A DNA stretch of 9,644 nt from Vulcanimicrobiota bacterium. Lineage in GTDB: Bacteria > Vulcanimicrobiota > Vulcanimicrobiia > Vulcanimicrobiales > Vulcanimicrobiaceae. The number at the start of each line of letters is the position of its first letter. Positions within the stretch are counted from its first letter, which is position 1. The stretch covers positions 1-9,644 of the forward strand of contig DAHUYY010000061.1 of assembly GCA_027306845.1 (NCBI GenBank), read 5' to 3'. Position numbers and translations under genes: made by a program. Shown here one piece after another: positions 1 to 6,317 of the stretch. The notes under the pieces were generated by a model. The model was not told the origin of the DNA, made no database searches, and saw only the letters and a list, made by a program, of their open reading frames with translations.

Positions 1-81
1 GAGAGCTCGCAACTCCGCCTGCTGACATCGACCGCGGATCTTCACGTCGAACCTGCTTCAGCCCCGCGACCATCGACATTC

Positions 82-87
82 AGTATA
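82..87 (-). promoter_or_regulatory. putative leftward -10 box (TATACT)
   Basis: On the minus strand these six bases read TATACT, five of six matches to the sigma-70 -10 consensus and unusual in this GC-rich sequence. A start site near position 75 would be expected. No good -35 hexamer stands 16-18 bases upstream. About 30 bases downstream is CAGG (52-55), then after 6 bases a GTG (43-45) opening a frame with no stop to the window edge (first residues MKIRGRCQQAELRAL). An ATG at 71-73 opens another frame, also without a stop. This could be the promoter and start of a separate leftward gene. Bases 1-108 hold nothing else I can support, and I see no hairpin terminator for the gene ending at 109. 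Confidence 0.3.
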
Positions 88-108
88 ACCGATCCGGCAA
101 GCGGGAAG

Positions 109-474
109 TTACAAGCCCCCCGCCGCCTTCGAGCCCGTGCTCCGTTCCATCAACGTGCTGACCAGCATCATCACGATGGTTCCGTAGAGGTAGGCCAGCC
201 AGTGATTGAAGTCGCCGCTCGCGCGGAAGTCGGGCGTGAAGTGCGCCGCAACGGCGAAGAGCAGGTAGTTGACCACGAAGGAAAAGAGGCCGTGCGTGAG
301 CCAGGTGATCGGCGCGGAGATCAACCGTAAAAGCGGTCCCAAGAGCATGTTCACGATGCCGAAGATGATCGCTGCGATCAGCGCGGTGCCGATGCCGGCA
401 TCGTGGTTGAAGCCCGGTACGAACTTCAGAATGAGGTACAACGCGATGGCGTTGACGATAAATCGGATGATCAT
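109..474 (-). CDS. small four-helix membrane protein, PF04020 'phage holin family IV' (YvlD-like)
   Basis: This encodes 121 residues, the normal size for the family. Four hydrophobic segments are visible at about 2-20, 27-45, 55-80 and 92-110, with short polar loops. The Asn-Met-Leu-Leu-Gly-Pro stretch after helix 2 and the Pro-Ile-Thr entry to helix 3 are typical. 'Holin' is a name inherited from sequence similarity: members are widespread chromosomal inner-membrane proteins, the role is unknown, and no phage gene is nearby. The reading frame stays open far upstream, but that part is antisense-like residue inside uvrC. The ATG at 474 is chosen because homology starts there and GAGG lies 12 bases upstream (487-490), a rather long spacing. 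It lies 32 bases after uvrC on the same strand and is probably the last gene of that operon. Confidence 0.85.
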   Translation of the reverse strand: MIIRFIVNAIALYLILKFVPGFNHDAGIGTALIAAIIFGIVNMLLGPLLRLISAPITWLTHGLFSFVVNYLLFAVAAHFTPDFRASGDFNHWLAYLYGTIVMMLVSTLMERSTGSKAAGGL

Positions 475-506
475 GGATGCGACATTCCTCGCACCGGGCG
501 CGGCTC

Positions 507-2483
507 CTATGCGGGCGGGCGCTCGTCGAGACGGGCCCGGACCGCCGCCGCGAGGGTCGGGGTCATGCCCTTGACCGCCGCGACCGCATCGAGCTCCGCA
601 CGGCGAATCGCCGCGACCGAGCCGAAGGTCGCCAGCAGCCTTTTCCGACGCACCGGGCCGAGCCCCGGCACCTCGTCGAGCGCCGAGCGGATCATCGCCT
701 TGTCGCGTTTCTTGCGGTGGAACGAGATCGCAAAACGGTGTGCTTCGTCGCGAACGCGGATCGCAAGGTGCAGCGCCGGCGAGCCGGGCGGCAAAACGAT
801 CGGCTCGCTGCGCTCGGGAAGGTAGAGCCACTCGTGCTCTTTGGCGAGGCCGGCGACCGGGATGCCGGCGAGCCCGAGTTCGTCGAGCACCTCGACCGCC
901 ACTCCGAGTTGTCCCTTGCCGCCATCGATCAACAGCAGGTCGGGGCGCGCCGAGAAACGCTCGCGTTTCGTGCGATCGACGCCGAGTGCATCCTCTTCCT
1001 CGCGTTGCGCGAGGTAGCGCAGCCGCCGCCGCAAGACTTCGCGCATCATCTCGAAATCGTTCGGACCGTCCTTATACTGAATCGCGAACTTGCGATAGGC
1101 GGATTTCTTCGCCCGTCCTTCGACGAAGACGACCATCGAGGCGACCGGGTTGGTGCCTTGGACGTTCGAGATGTCGTAGCACTCGATGCGGCGTGGCAGG
1201 TCGGGAAGCTCGAGCGCCTGCGCGAGTTCGTCGAGCGCGCGCGCCTGTGCGCTCTCCTGCACTTCCTGATGGGCGAGAAAGGCTTTGAGGTGCTGCTCGG
1301 CATTCCGCGCGACCAGGCGAAGATAGTCGGCGCGCTCGCCGCGCTGCGGCACGAGAATACGCACGCGCTGCCCTTTGATGCCGCTTAACTGGCGCTCGAT
1401 CGCTTCGCGATCCTCCGGCATCGCCTCGAGCAATAATTCCTTCGGCACCACCGAGGCAGCGTACGGCCGCGCGCGCGCGCTCGCCGGAGCGGGCGCTGCG
1501 TTATCGCGCGCGACCCGCCCTTCGGAGATCGCCGAGAACGTCCGGCGTTCGTCTCCGGCCGCTCGCGAACTGTAAAATTGCGTGAGAAACTCGGCGTAAA
1601 TTTCCTGCGGTTCGCGAGCGGCGACGCCGTCGAGAATGACATGCTCCTGCCCGACGAGCTTGCCGCCACGCACCACGAAGACCTCCATGCATGCCTGCCC
1701 CTGCGCGCGCGCGCAGGCGATGAGATCCATATCGATGCGCGAGCGCCACACGACGCGCTGCCGTTCGGTGACGCGGCGCACCGCGATCGTTCGGTCGCGA
1801 ATCGAAGCCGCCGCTTCGAAGCGCATCTCCGCCGCCGCAGCCTCCATCTCCGCGTTGAGACGCGCGAGCAGTGCCTCGTGCTTGCCTTCGAGGAAGAGCA
1901 CCACGTCATCGACGATCGCATCGTACTCTTCGCGGCTCTGATATCCGACGCAGGGCGCCAGACAACGTTTGATGTGATACTGCAGGCACGGGCGCGCTCG
2001 CTTCCCATCGATCGGCTCGCGACAGGTACGCAGCGGGAAGACCATGCGCACTAAATCGATGAGTTCGCGCAGGTCGCGCGCATTGGTGAAAGGGCCGAAA
2101 TAGCGGGCACCGTCGGGAGCGAGCGTGCGGGTGAAATGCACGCGCGCGAACGGCTCGTTCGTTACTTTCAGATAGGGGTAGCGTTTATCGTCGCGCATCC
2201 GCACGTTAAAGGGCGGTTGATAGCGCTTGATGAGATTTGCTTCAAGAATCAGCGCTTCGATTTCGTTGCCGACGACGGTCGTCTCGATATCGGCGACCCG
2301 CGCGACCATCGCGGCGATGCGCGGATGGTGCTGTGCGCTTCCCTGAAAATAGGAACGGACGCGATTTCGTAACGAGATCGCTTTCCCGATATAAAGCACC
2401 TCGCCGCCCGCTGCGAGCATCTGATAGACACCCGGCGCATCGGGCAGCTGGGCGAGGGTAAGTTCGAGCGGCGCGGCGGCCAT
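507..2483 (-). CDS. uvrC: excinuclease ABC subunit C (UvrC)
   Basis: UvrC makes the two incisions on either side of a DNA lesion once UvrA and UvrB have marked it. All parts are present in 658 residues. The N-terminal GIY-YIG nuclease has GVY 18-20, YIG 31-33, Arg39 and Glu76. A four-cysteine set at 154, 166, 174 and 178 sits where E. coli UvrC has its proposed Fe-S ligands. The UVR motif that binds UvrB lies near 197-232. An RNase H-like domain carries Asp437 (CYDISN), Asp520 (LLLIDGGKG) and His582 (DEAHRF). Tandem helix-hairpin-helix motifs lie near 602-655. One oddity is an extra Ala/Arg-rich stretch of about 30 residues at 306-340. The start at 2483 fits the family N-terminus and has AGG 5 bases upstream. 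It lies 14 bases after dedA, same strand. Neither uvrA nor uvrB is in the window. Confidence 0.98.
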   Translation of the reverse strand: MAAAPLELTLAQLPDAPGVYQMLAAGGEVLYIGKAISLRNRVRSYFQGSAQHHPRIAAMVARVADIETTVVGNEIEALILEANLIKRYQPPFNVRMRDDKRYPYLKVTNEPFARVHFTRTLAPDGARYFGPFTNARDLRELIDLVRMVFPLRTCREPIDGKRARPCLQYHIKRCLAPCVGYQSREEYDAIVDDVVLFLEGKHEALLARLNAEMEAAAAEMRFEAAASIRDRTIAVRRVTERQRVVWRSRIDMDLIACARAQGQACMEVFVVRGGKLVGQEHVILDGVAAREPQEIYAEFLTQFYSSRAAGDERRTFSAISEGRVARDNAAPAPASARARPYAASVVPKELLLEAMPEDREAIERQLSGIKGQRVRILVPQRGERADYLRLVARNAEQHLKAFLAHQEVQESAQARALDELAQALELPDLPRRIECYDISNVQGTNPVASMVVFVEGRAKKSAYRKFAIQYKDGPNDFEMMREVLRRRLRYLAQREEEDALGVDRTKRERFSARPDLLLIDGGKGQLGVAVEVLDELGLAGIPVAGLAKEHEWLYLPERSEPIVLPPGSPALHLAIRVRDEAHRFAISFHRKKRDKAMIRSALDEVPGLGPVRRKRLLATFGSVAAIRRAELDAVAAVKGMTPTLAAAVRARLDERPPA

Positions 2484-2497
2484 CGAAGCCTACAACC

Positions 2498-3100
2498 TTA
2501 GGCGGCGCGTTTTCGTCGCATCAGCGCAGCCACCGTCGCCCCGACGATCCCCGCCAGCACAACGACGAACAGCAAGCGCGCATAGTGATGGAAGAGCGGC
2601 AGTATCTGGTCGAGGTGATGGCCGAGCGCATTCCCCAGTAAGATCAGGCCGCCGCAGAAAATCGTCGAACCAAGCGCCGTCCAGAGAAAGAACGGGGCGA
2701 GATCCATCTCGGCGATCCCCGCCGGAATGCCGTCGATGCCGCGCAACACCGGGATGAAGCGACAGAGAAAGACGGCGAAACTTCCCCAGCGGCCGAAGAA
2801 CGCATGGACTTGGTCGAGCCGATCGTGGTGGAAGCCGACGTACTTCCCAAATCGCTCGACGAGCGGGCGCCCGCCGAAGCGGCCGACGGCATAGCCGAGC
2901 GCCTGGCCGACGAGTTCGCCGAGAACCGCGACCAGAATCGCGACCCAGAGGTTCCCGAGGTGCCCGGTGGCGACGAGCGCACCCGCCGTCGGTAGAACGA
3001 CTTCGCTGCCGACCGGCGCCCCGATATTTCCGAGCACCAGCGCGATGAAGAGCCCGCCGAGGCCGGCGTGGTCGATAAACGAAACGACGGCTTGCTGCAT
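2498..3100 (-). CDS. DedA family membrane protein (VTT/SNARE-associated domain)
   Basis: This is a 200-residue integral membrane protein. Family landmarks are visible: an early re-entrant segment with Gly-Ser-Glu33 before Val-Val-Leu-Pro, a Gly-Glu62 followed by a glycine-zipper helix (GQALGYAVGRFGG), then FLCRFIPVLRG with Arg114 and Arg120, and IPAGIAEMDL. The C-terminus is basic (RRKR) after a last hydrophobic helix, suggesting a cytoplasmic tail. DedA proteins are linked to lipid-carrier transport across the membrane, including undecaprenyl-phosphate recycling, and to membrane-potential homeostasis. The substrate cannot be read from this sequence. The start at 3100 is supported by GGAG at 3110-3113, 9 bases upstream. 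That ribosome-binding site lies in the end of the preceding Clp N-domain gene, whose stop is only 5 bases away, so the two are probably translated together. Confidence 0.93.
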   Translation of the reverse strand: MQQAVVSFIDHAGLGGLFIALVLGNIGAPVGSEVVLPTAGALVATGHLGNLWVAILVAVLGELVGQALGYAVGRFGGRPLVERFGKYVGFHHDRLDQVHAFFGRWGSFAVFLCRFIPVLRGIDGIPAGIAEMDLAPFFLWTALGSTIFCGGLILLGNALGHHLDQILPLFHHYARLLFVVVLAGIVGATVAALMRRKRAA

Positions 3101-3105
3101 GGGGG

Positions 3106-3510
3106 TTAACTCCGTTCGGGCTGGTCGGTGTTCGGCGCGGCGAGGAGTAAAATATGTGCGGCCCGGCTCCCGCCCTCGCGGCGGAGCGCTTCGCGCAGGT
3201 GAAGCGGCTCGATCTCGCCGCCCGCGCTCACGTCAAGTGCGACGCGAACGATCTCCTTCACTCGTGGAGTCACCAGGACTCCTTCCCAACTCCGATCCTC
3301 GCCGGTACCGAGCGCCCGGCGCACGGCGGCATGCACCTCGCCGATATCGATCCCGTCGCGCTCGAGCCGCTGCATGACCGCCGGATCGCGCTCCTCCAGC
3401 AGCGCCACGAGCAGATGCTCGGCACCGATATAGTAATGATTGTGATTGCGCGACTCTTGCTCGGCGGTATGCATGACCCGTCGAGCTGCCGAGTCGAATC
3501 GTGACAGCAA
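3106..3510 (-). CDS. standalone Clp N-terminal (double Clp repeat) domain protein
   Basis: This 134-residue protein consists only of the substrate- and adaptor-binding N-domain of ClpA/ClpC chaperones. Repeat 1 covers about 4-65 (HYYIGAEHLLVALLEE is the signature) and repeat 2 about 78-125 (TPRVKEIVRVALD, then PLHLREALRREGG). No Walker A or B motif or AAA+ module follows, so it cannot be an unfoldase itself. In ClpC proteins this domain docks adaptors and phospho-arginine substrates; free-standing versions such as mycobacterial ClpC2 bind Clp ligands separately, so a modulator role is plausible but inferred. The start is TTG at 3510: the Clp fold needs residues before the first ATG (3474), and an in-frame TAG stands two codons upstream. 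The ribosome-binding site is weak. It begins 36 bases after tRNA-Pro and ends 5 bases before dedA. Confidence 0.9.
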   Translation of the reverse strand: MLSRFDSAARRVMHTAEQESRNHNHYYIGAEHLLVALLEERDPAVMQRLERDGIDIGEVHAAVRRALGTGEDRSWEGVLVTPRVKEIVRVALDVSAGGEIEPLHLREALRREGGSRAAHILLLAAPNTDQPERS

Positions 3511-3546
3511 CGCCTAAAGACTTTACTCGTAGGGAAAGGGGGAAAA

Positions 3547-3623
3547 TGGTCGGGGCGACTGGATTCGAACCAGCGACCTCTTCGTCCCGAACGAAGCGCT
3601 CTACCAAGCTGAGCCACGCCCCG
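3547..3623 (-). tRNA. tRNA-Pro(CGG), CCA encoded
   Basis: The cloverleaf can be drawn completely. The acceptor stem CGGGGCG pairs with CGCCCCG. The D-arm is GCTC-loop-GAGC. The anticodon stem CTTCG/CGAAG encloses the loop TTCGGGA, giving anticodon CGG with G37, as usual for proline tRNAs. The variable region is AGGTC. The T-arm is GCTGG/CCAGT around TTCGAAT, with one G-U pair. The discriminator is A at 3550, followed by genomic CCA at 3547-3549. It reads the proline codon CCG. The anticodon arm matches my memory of E. coli tRNA-Pro(CGG). It is divergent from the trkA pair and lies directly upstream of the Clp N-domain gene on the same strand. Confidence 0.97.
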
Positions 3624-3633
3624 AAGGCTCCCC

Positions 3634-3647
3634 CCGTTTCTCAACGG
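3634..3647 (-). other. short hairpin just upstream of tRNA-Pro
   Basis: On the minus strand this reads CCGTT-GAGA-AACGG, a 5-bp perfect stem closed by a GNRA-type tetraloop, 10 bases before the mature tRNA 5' end. It shares its outermost base with one arm of the 9-bp inverted repeat, so the two structures could stack or compete in a precursor. The rest of the 82-base divergent gap (3624-3705) shows no convincing sigma-70 promoter in either direction. The best -10-like string for the trkA side is TAAAGT at 3648-3653, without a matching -35. Confidence 0.35.
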
Positions 3648-3705
3648 TAAAGTCTCGCTCCTGCTCACAGGGGAACGCAGCGTCACAGAGAAGCCGCGAG
3701 CGCGC

Positions 3706-4380
3706 ATGAGGTATCTCATAGTCGGCTGCGGACGAGTCGGTTCCGCCCTTGCCGAAAAGCTCGATGAAGACGGACACGAAGTCATCGTCATCGACGAAAA
3801 CCCAACCGCATTCAAACGCCTTCGCAAGGAATTCCGCGGGCATGTTGTCGTCGGCACCGGTATCGACTCCGAAGTGCTGCGCCGCGCCGGCGCGGAGAAA
3901 GCCGACGCCTTCGTCGCCGTTACCAACGGCGACAACCGCAACATTATGGCCGCACTGATCGCGCGAACCGAATTCCACATCCAGAAAATCGTCGCGCGCA
4001 TCTACGATCCGCAGCGCGGGCAACTCTATCGCGACCTCGGCGTCGAGACCGTCTGTCCAACGACCGTTAACGCGCAACTCATTCGCGACCGGCTCGTCGA
4101 ATCGTCGGCGACCAGCACCCCGGAGATCGAATTCGGCGTGCTTACCACGCTCGTCGCCCACGTCGGCACGACGCAAGCCGATAAACGGGTCGGGGAATTT
4201 GAAGAATTCGAGCGCATTCGAATCGCCGCGCTCATTCGCAAAGGGCGCCTCCTCGTCGTATCGACCGACACCATCTTAGAAAAAGGCGACGAAGTCCATG
4301 CTGTCGTCACCTCCGATGCATTTAGCGCGTTCGTTCAGTCGTTTCCCGACGCGCGCAAAGCCCAACCGGTGAGGTCGTAA
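3706..4380 (+). CDS. TrkA/KTN-RCK family potassium-transport regulator, first of pair
   Basis: This 224-residue cytoplasmic protein has one RCK unit. The N-terminal Rossmann fold binds NAD(H) or another nucleotide: beta-1 and the loop read LIVGCGRVGS (GxGxxG at 7-12) and beta-2 ends in Asp30 (VIVIDEN). A TrkA_C/RCK_C domain follows at about 140-212, with the late LEKGDEVHAVV strand-turn. Such proteins gate Trk/Ktr potassium channels from the cytosolic side. E. coli TrkA (458 residues) contains two such units; here each unit is its own gene, as in mycobacterial CeoB/CeoC. The ATG at 3706 fits the family N-terminus, with only a weak purine-rich site (GAGAAG) upstream. The downstream partner begins 1 base after its stop. 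Which subunit corresponds to which homologue is uncertain, so I give no symbol. Confidence 0.93.
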   Translation: MRYLIVGCGRVGSALAEKLDEDGHEVIVIDENPTAFKRLRKEFRGHVVVGTGIDSEVLRRAGAEKADAFVAVTNGDNRNIMAALIARTEFHIQKIVARIYDPQRGQLYRDLGVETVCPTTVNAQLIRDRLVESSATSTPEIEFGVLTTLVAHVGTTQADKRVGEFEEFERIRIAALIRKGRLLVVSTDTILEKGDEVHAVVTSDAFSAFVQSFPDARKAQPVRS

Positions 4381-4381
4381 C

Positions 4382-5068
4382 GTGTTTATTCTCATTGTCG
4401 GCGGCGGCAAAGTCGGGTCCTACCTCACGCGAGCGTTGATCGACCGCAAAAGCGAGGTTGTCGTCGTCGAAAAAGACGAACGGAAAGCCAAGAATCTCGA
4501 ACGACTGATCGGGCAGCAAGTTACCGTCGTCGGCGACGGGTGCGACCCAAAAGTGCTGCGCGCCGCAGGCGTCGAACGCGCCGACATCGTTGTCGCGGAT
4601 ACCGGCGACGATGAAGATAATCTCGTCGTGGTGCTCTTGAGCAAACGCATTTCCAAAGCGCGCTGCATAGCGCGCGTCAACAATCCACGTAACCGGCGAA
4701 TCTTCGAATCGCTCGATACCGGAGAACCCGTCACGGTCATCTCCTCGACCGAGATTATCCTCGATGTCCTCAACGAACACGTAAGCGCCGCCGGCTACGG
4801 GGCGGTACTCGAAACGATGCACTTGTTCGGCAAGGGGAACCTCCACTTGACGAAGATGTCGGTCGCTGCTGCATCCTCGGTCGCCGGTAAGGAGATCGGC
4901 GAGGTGACGCTTCCCAACGACACCGTCCTCGTCGCAATCGAGCGCGAAGGCGAAGAGATCGTGGTTCCAAGCGGGCACACGCGCCTTCAGGTCGGCGATC
5001 GCGTTATCGCCGTCGTAAAAAACGGTGCCCGCGAACGCCTCGCCCAGCTCCTCGGGGCCGCAAACTAG
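4382..5068 (+). CDS. TrkA/KTN-RCK family potassium-transport regulator, second of pair
   Basis: This 228-residue protein has the same architecture as its upstream neighbour but is clearly diverged from it. The dinucleotide loop is LIVGGGKVGS at 4-13 and beta-2 ends in Glu30 (VVVVEKD), where the first protein has Asp. The middle carries GDGCDPKVLRAAGVERAD and a DTGDDEDN loop. The RCK_C domain at about 142-225 is complete, with AGKEIGEVTLPND and LQVGDRVIAVV. The two proteins probably form a hetero-oligomeric gating ring. The start is GTG at 4382, with GGTGAGG ending 7 bases upstream inside the tail of the first gene. This indicates translational coupling. The stop lies 19 bases from the stop of the convergent radical SAM gene. 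Confidence 0.94.
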   Translation: MFILIVGGGKVGSYLTRALIDRKSEVVVVEKDERKAKNLERLIGQQVTVVGDGCDPKVLRAAGVERADIVVADTGDDEDNLVVVLLSKRISKARCIARVNNPRNRRIFESLDTGEPVTVISSTEIILDVLNEHVSAAGYGAVLETMHLFGKGNLHLTKMSVAAASSVAGKEIGEVTLPNDTVLVAIEREGEEIVVPSGHTRLQVGDRVIAVVKNGARERLAQLLGAAN

Positions 5069-5087
5069 CGAGGTTTTTCCACCGCGG

Positions 5088-6317
5088 TTAATGCACGTGC
5101 GTGAAGTTACCGACGCGCACGCCGAGTTCGGTGATGCGCTCGATGGCAGCGCGCATGCCGATGGTCGCAGCGGGACGCCCGACTAAATCGAAGTAGCGAT
5201 GCGGGTCGATATTGAGCGTTCGCGTCTGCACCATATCGACGGGTCGATCCCTCAAAAACCGCTCCATCGCAGCGACTTCCTCGACGTCGTCGGTGACGCC
5301 GGGATGGGTGAGCAAATTGAGCGAGACGCGTAACCCCGCGGCGCGCGCGATGCGAATCGATTCCAAAACTTCGGCAAGGCCGTAGCCCTGCGGGCGATAA
5401 TAGGCGGCGTACGTCGCTTCACGAAAACTATTCAGGCTGATCCGGACGGCCTGAAGCCCGGCGTCGATACACCGAGCGAGCTCGCGCGGCCGGCTGCCGT
5501 TGGTATTGAGGTTGATCGTGCCGTTGCTCCGAGCCGCGCGTATCTTCTCGATCGCCGAGGCGATGGCGAGCGAGCGCAGGAGCGGCTCGCCTTCGCAGCC
5601 CTGTCCGAAACTCACGATTCCCTCTGGAACCGCCTGCAAATGTTCGATCGCCACGCGTGCGATCTCGTCGCCCTGCATCTCCACCGCGATCCGTCGTTGC
5701 GGCGACGGCAAGCCGGCGTCGGGATCTTGTTCGGAGATGCATCCCACGCAACGGGCGTTGCACGTCGGCGAGACGGGAAGCGCCGCCTCACCTCGAGCGA
5801 GAAAGACGTTTTGCGCGGTGAAACAACCGTACTCACCGGCGCAGACCCGCAGTTGTGCGAGCATGCGATTTTTAGGATCGCGCGCGCACCGTTCGTCGAG
5901 CAACGCCTCCAACTCGCCGGCCGCGAAACGGCGCGGTTCCCAATCTTCATCGCGATCGGTCCGCATCGCCGCGACATAGAGTTCGTCGTCGATCGCGCAG
6001 GCAAAGGTGTAACCGAAGAGCGGCAGCGTCGGCGCGCGTTCGTCGGCTTCGAAAGCGGGCACGAGTAGCCGCGTGTATCCCGCGGGGAGCAAGACGCCGA
6101 GTGCGTGCCGGCGCCTTTCAACACCGCGTCGGCCGAGCGGGCGCCGCAGCGGCAAGAGCGTCGGCACGCTTCCCGGCGGTGCCGGAATCAATTCCTCGGG
6201 GCGAGGCAGACGCACGATGCCACCATCGGCGAGCGGTTCGCAGGCGTCGTCAAAATAATAGCGCCCGCGCGCGTCGGCATAGGCGAGCGCCGGGTGCCCG
6301 CGTTTACGCGAGATCAT
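5088..6317 (-). CDS. radical SAM protein of unknown function
   Basis: This 409-residue protein has a radical SAM core in its second half. Cys186, Cys190 and Cys193 (CNARCVGC) form the CxxxCxxC motif for the 4Fe-4S cluster that cleaves S-adenosylmethionine. The GGE-like SAM motif is GQGCEGEPLL (238-247), followed by INLNTNGS and VRISLNSF strands. The first 180 residues are not radical SAM. They contain LPLFGYTFAC (98-107) and a cysteine pair at 159 and 165. From memory, proteins with this N-domain and the GQGCEGEPLL signature are scattered across several phyla and uncharacterised. I cannot name a substrate. The ATG at 6317 is chosen over more upstream in-frame codons because GGAG lies 9 bases before it (6327-6330), the family starts there, and it gives only a 14-base overlap with dapF. 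Confidence 0.88.
   Translation of the reverse strand: MISRKRGHPALAYADARGRYYFDDACEPLADGGIVRLPRPEELIPAPPGSVPTLLPLRRPLGRRGVERRRHALGVLLPAGYTRLLVPAFEADERAPTLPLFGYTFACAIDDELYVAAMRTDRDEDWEPRRFAAGELEALLDERCARDPKNRMLAQLRVCAGEYGCFTAQNVFLARGEAALPVSPTCNARCVGCISEQDPDAGLPSPQRRIAVEMQGDEIARVAIEHLQAVPEGIVSFGQGCEGEPLLRSLAIASAIEKIRAARSNGTINLNTNGSRPRELARCIDAGLQAVRISLNSFREATYAAYYRPQGYGLAEVLESIRIARAAGLRVSLNLLTHPGVTDDVEEVAAMERFLRDRPVDMVQTRTLNIDPHRYFDLVGRPAATIGMRAAIERITELGVRVGNFTHVH

Larger units (their letters stand above)
3518..3655. repeat. 9-bp perfect inverted repeat bracketing tRNA-Pro
   Basis: AGACTTTAC at 3518-3526 is the exact reverse complement of GTAAAGTCT at 3647-3655. The arms lie 20 bases outside the CCA end and 23 bases outside the 5' end of the tRNA. 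In the tRNA-strand transcript they could pair as leader and trailer. The 3' arm occupies the position expected for the ribosome-binding site of the downstream TTG-start gene (start at 3510). The pairing stops cleanly at 9 bases on both sides. Function is inferred, and a chance match is possible. Confidence 0.5.

Noticed and set aside
109..474. Prophage signal from a 'holin' gene
   Set aside because: PF04020 proteins are ordinary chromosomal membrane proteins despite the name. No other phage gene, integrase or attachment site is present.
475..831. Upstream extension of the small membrane protein gene
   Set aside because: The extension overlaps uvrC in another frame and is Arg/Gly/Pro-rich. 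Homology and the membrane helices begin at the ATG at 474.
477..1388. Open frame (303 codons) on the plus strand
   Set aside because: It is antisense to uvrC, whose motifs are continuous across the region. The translation is low-complexity and charged.
3547..3623. tRNA-Pro as an integration site
   Set aside because: The tRNA is intact, and I found no partial copy of its 3' end elsewhere in the window and no integrase. Both sides are core genes.
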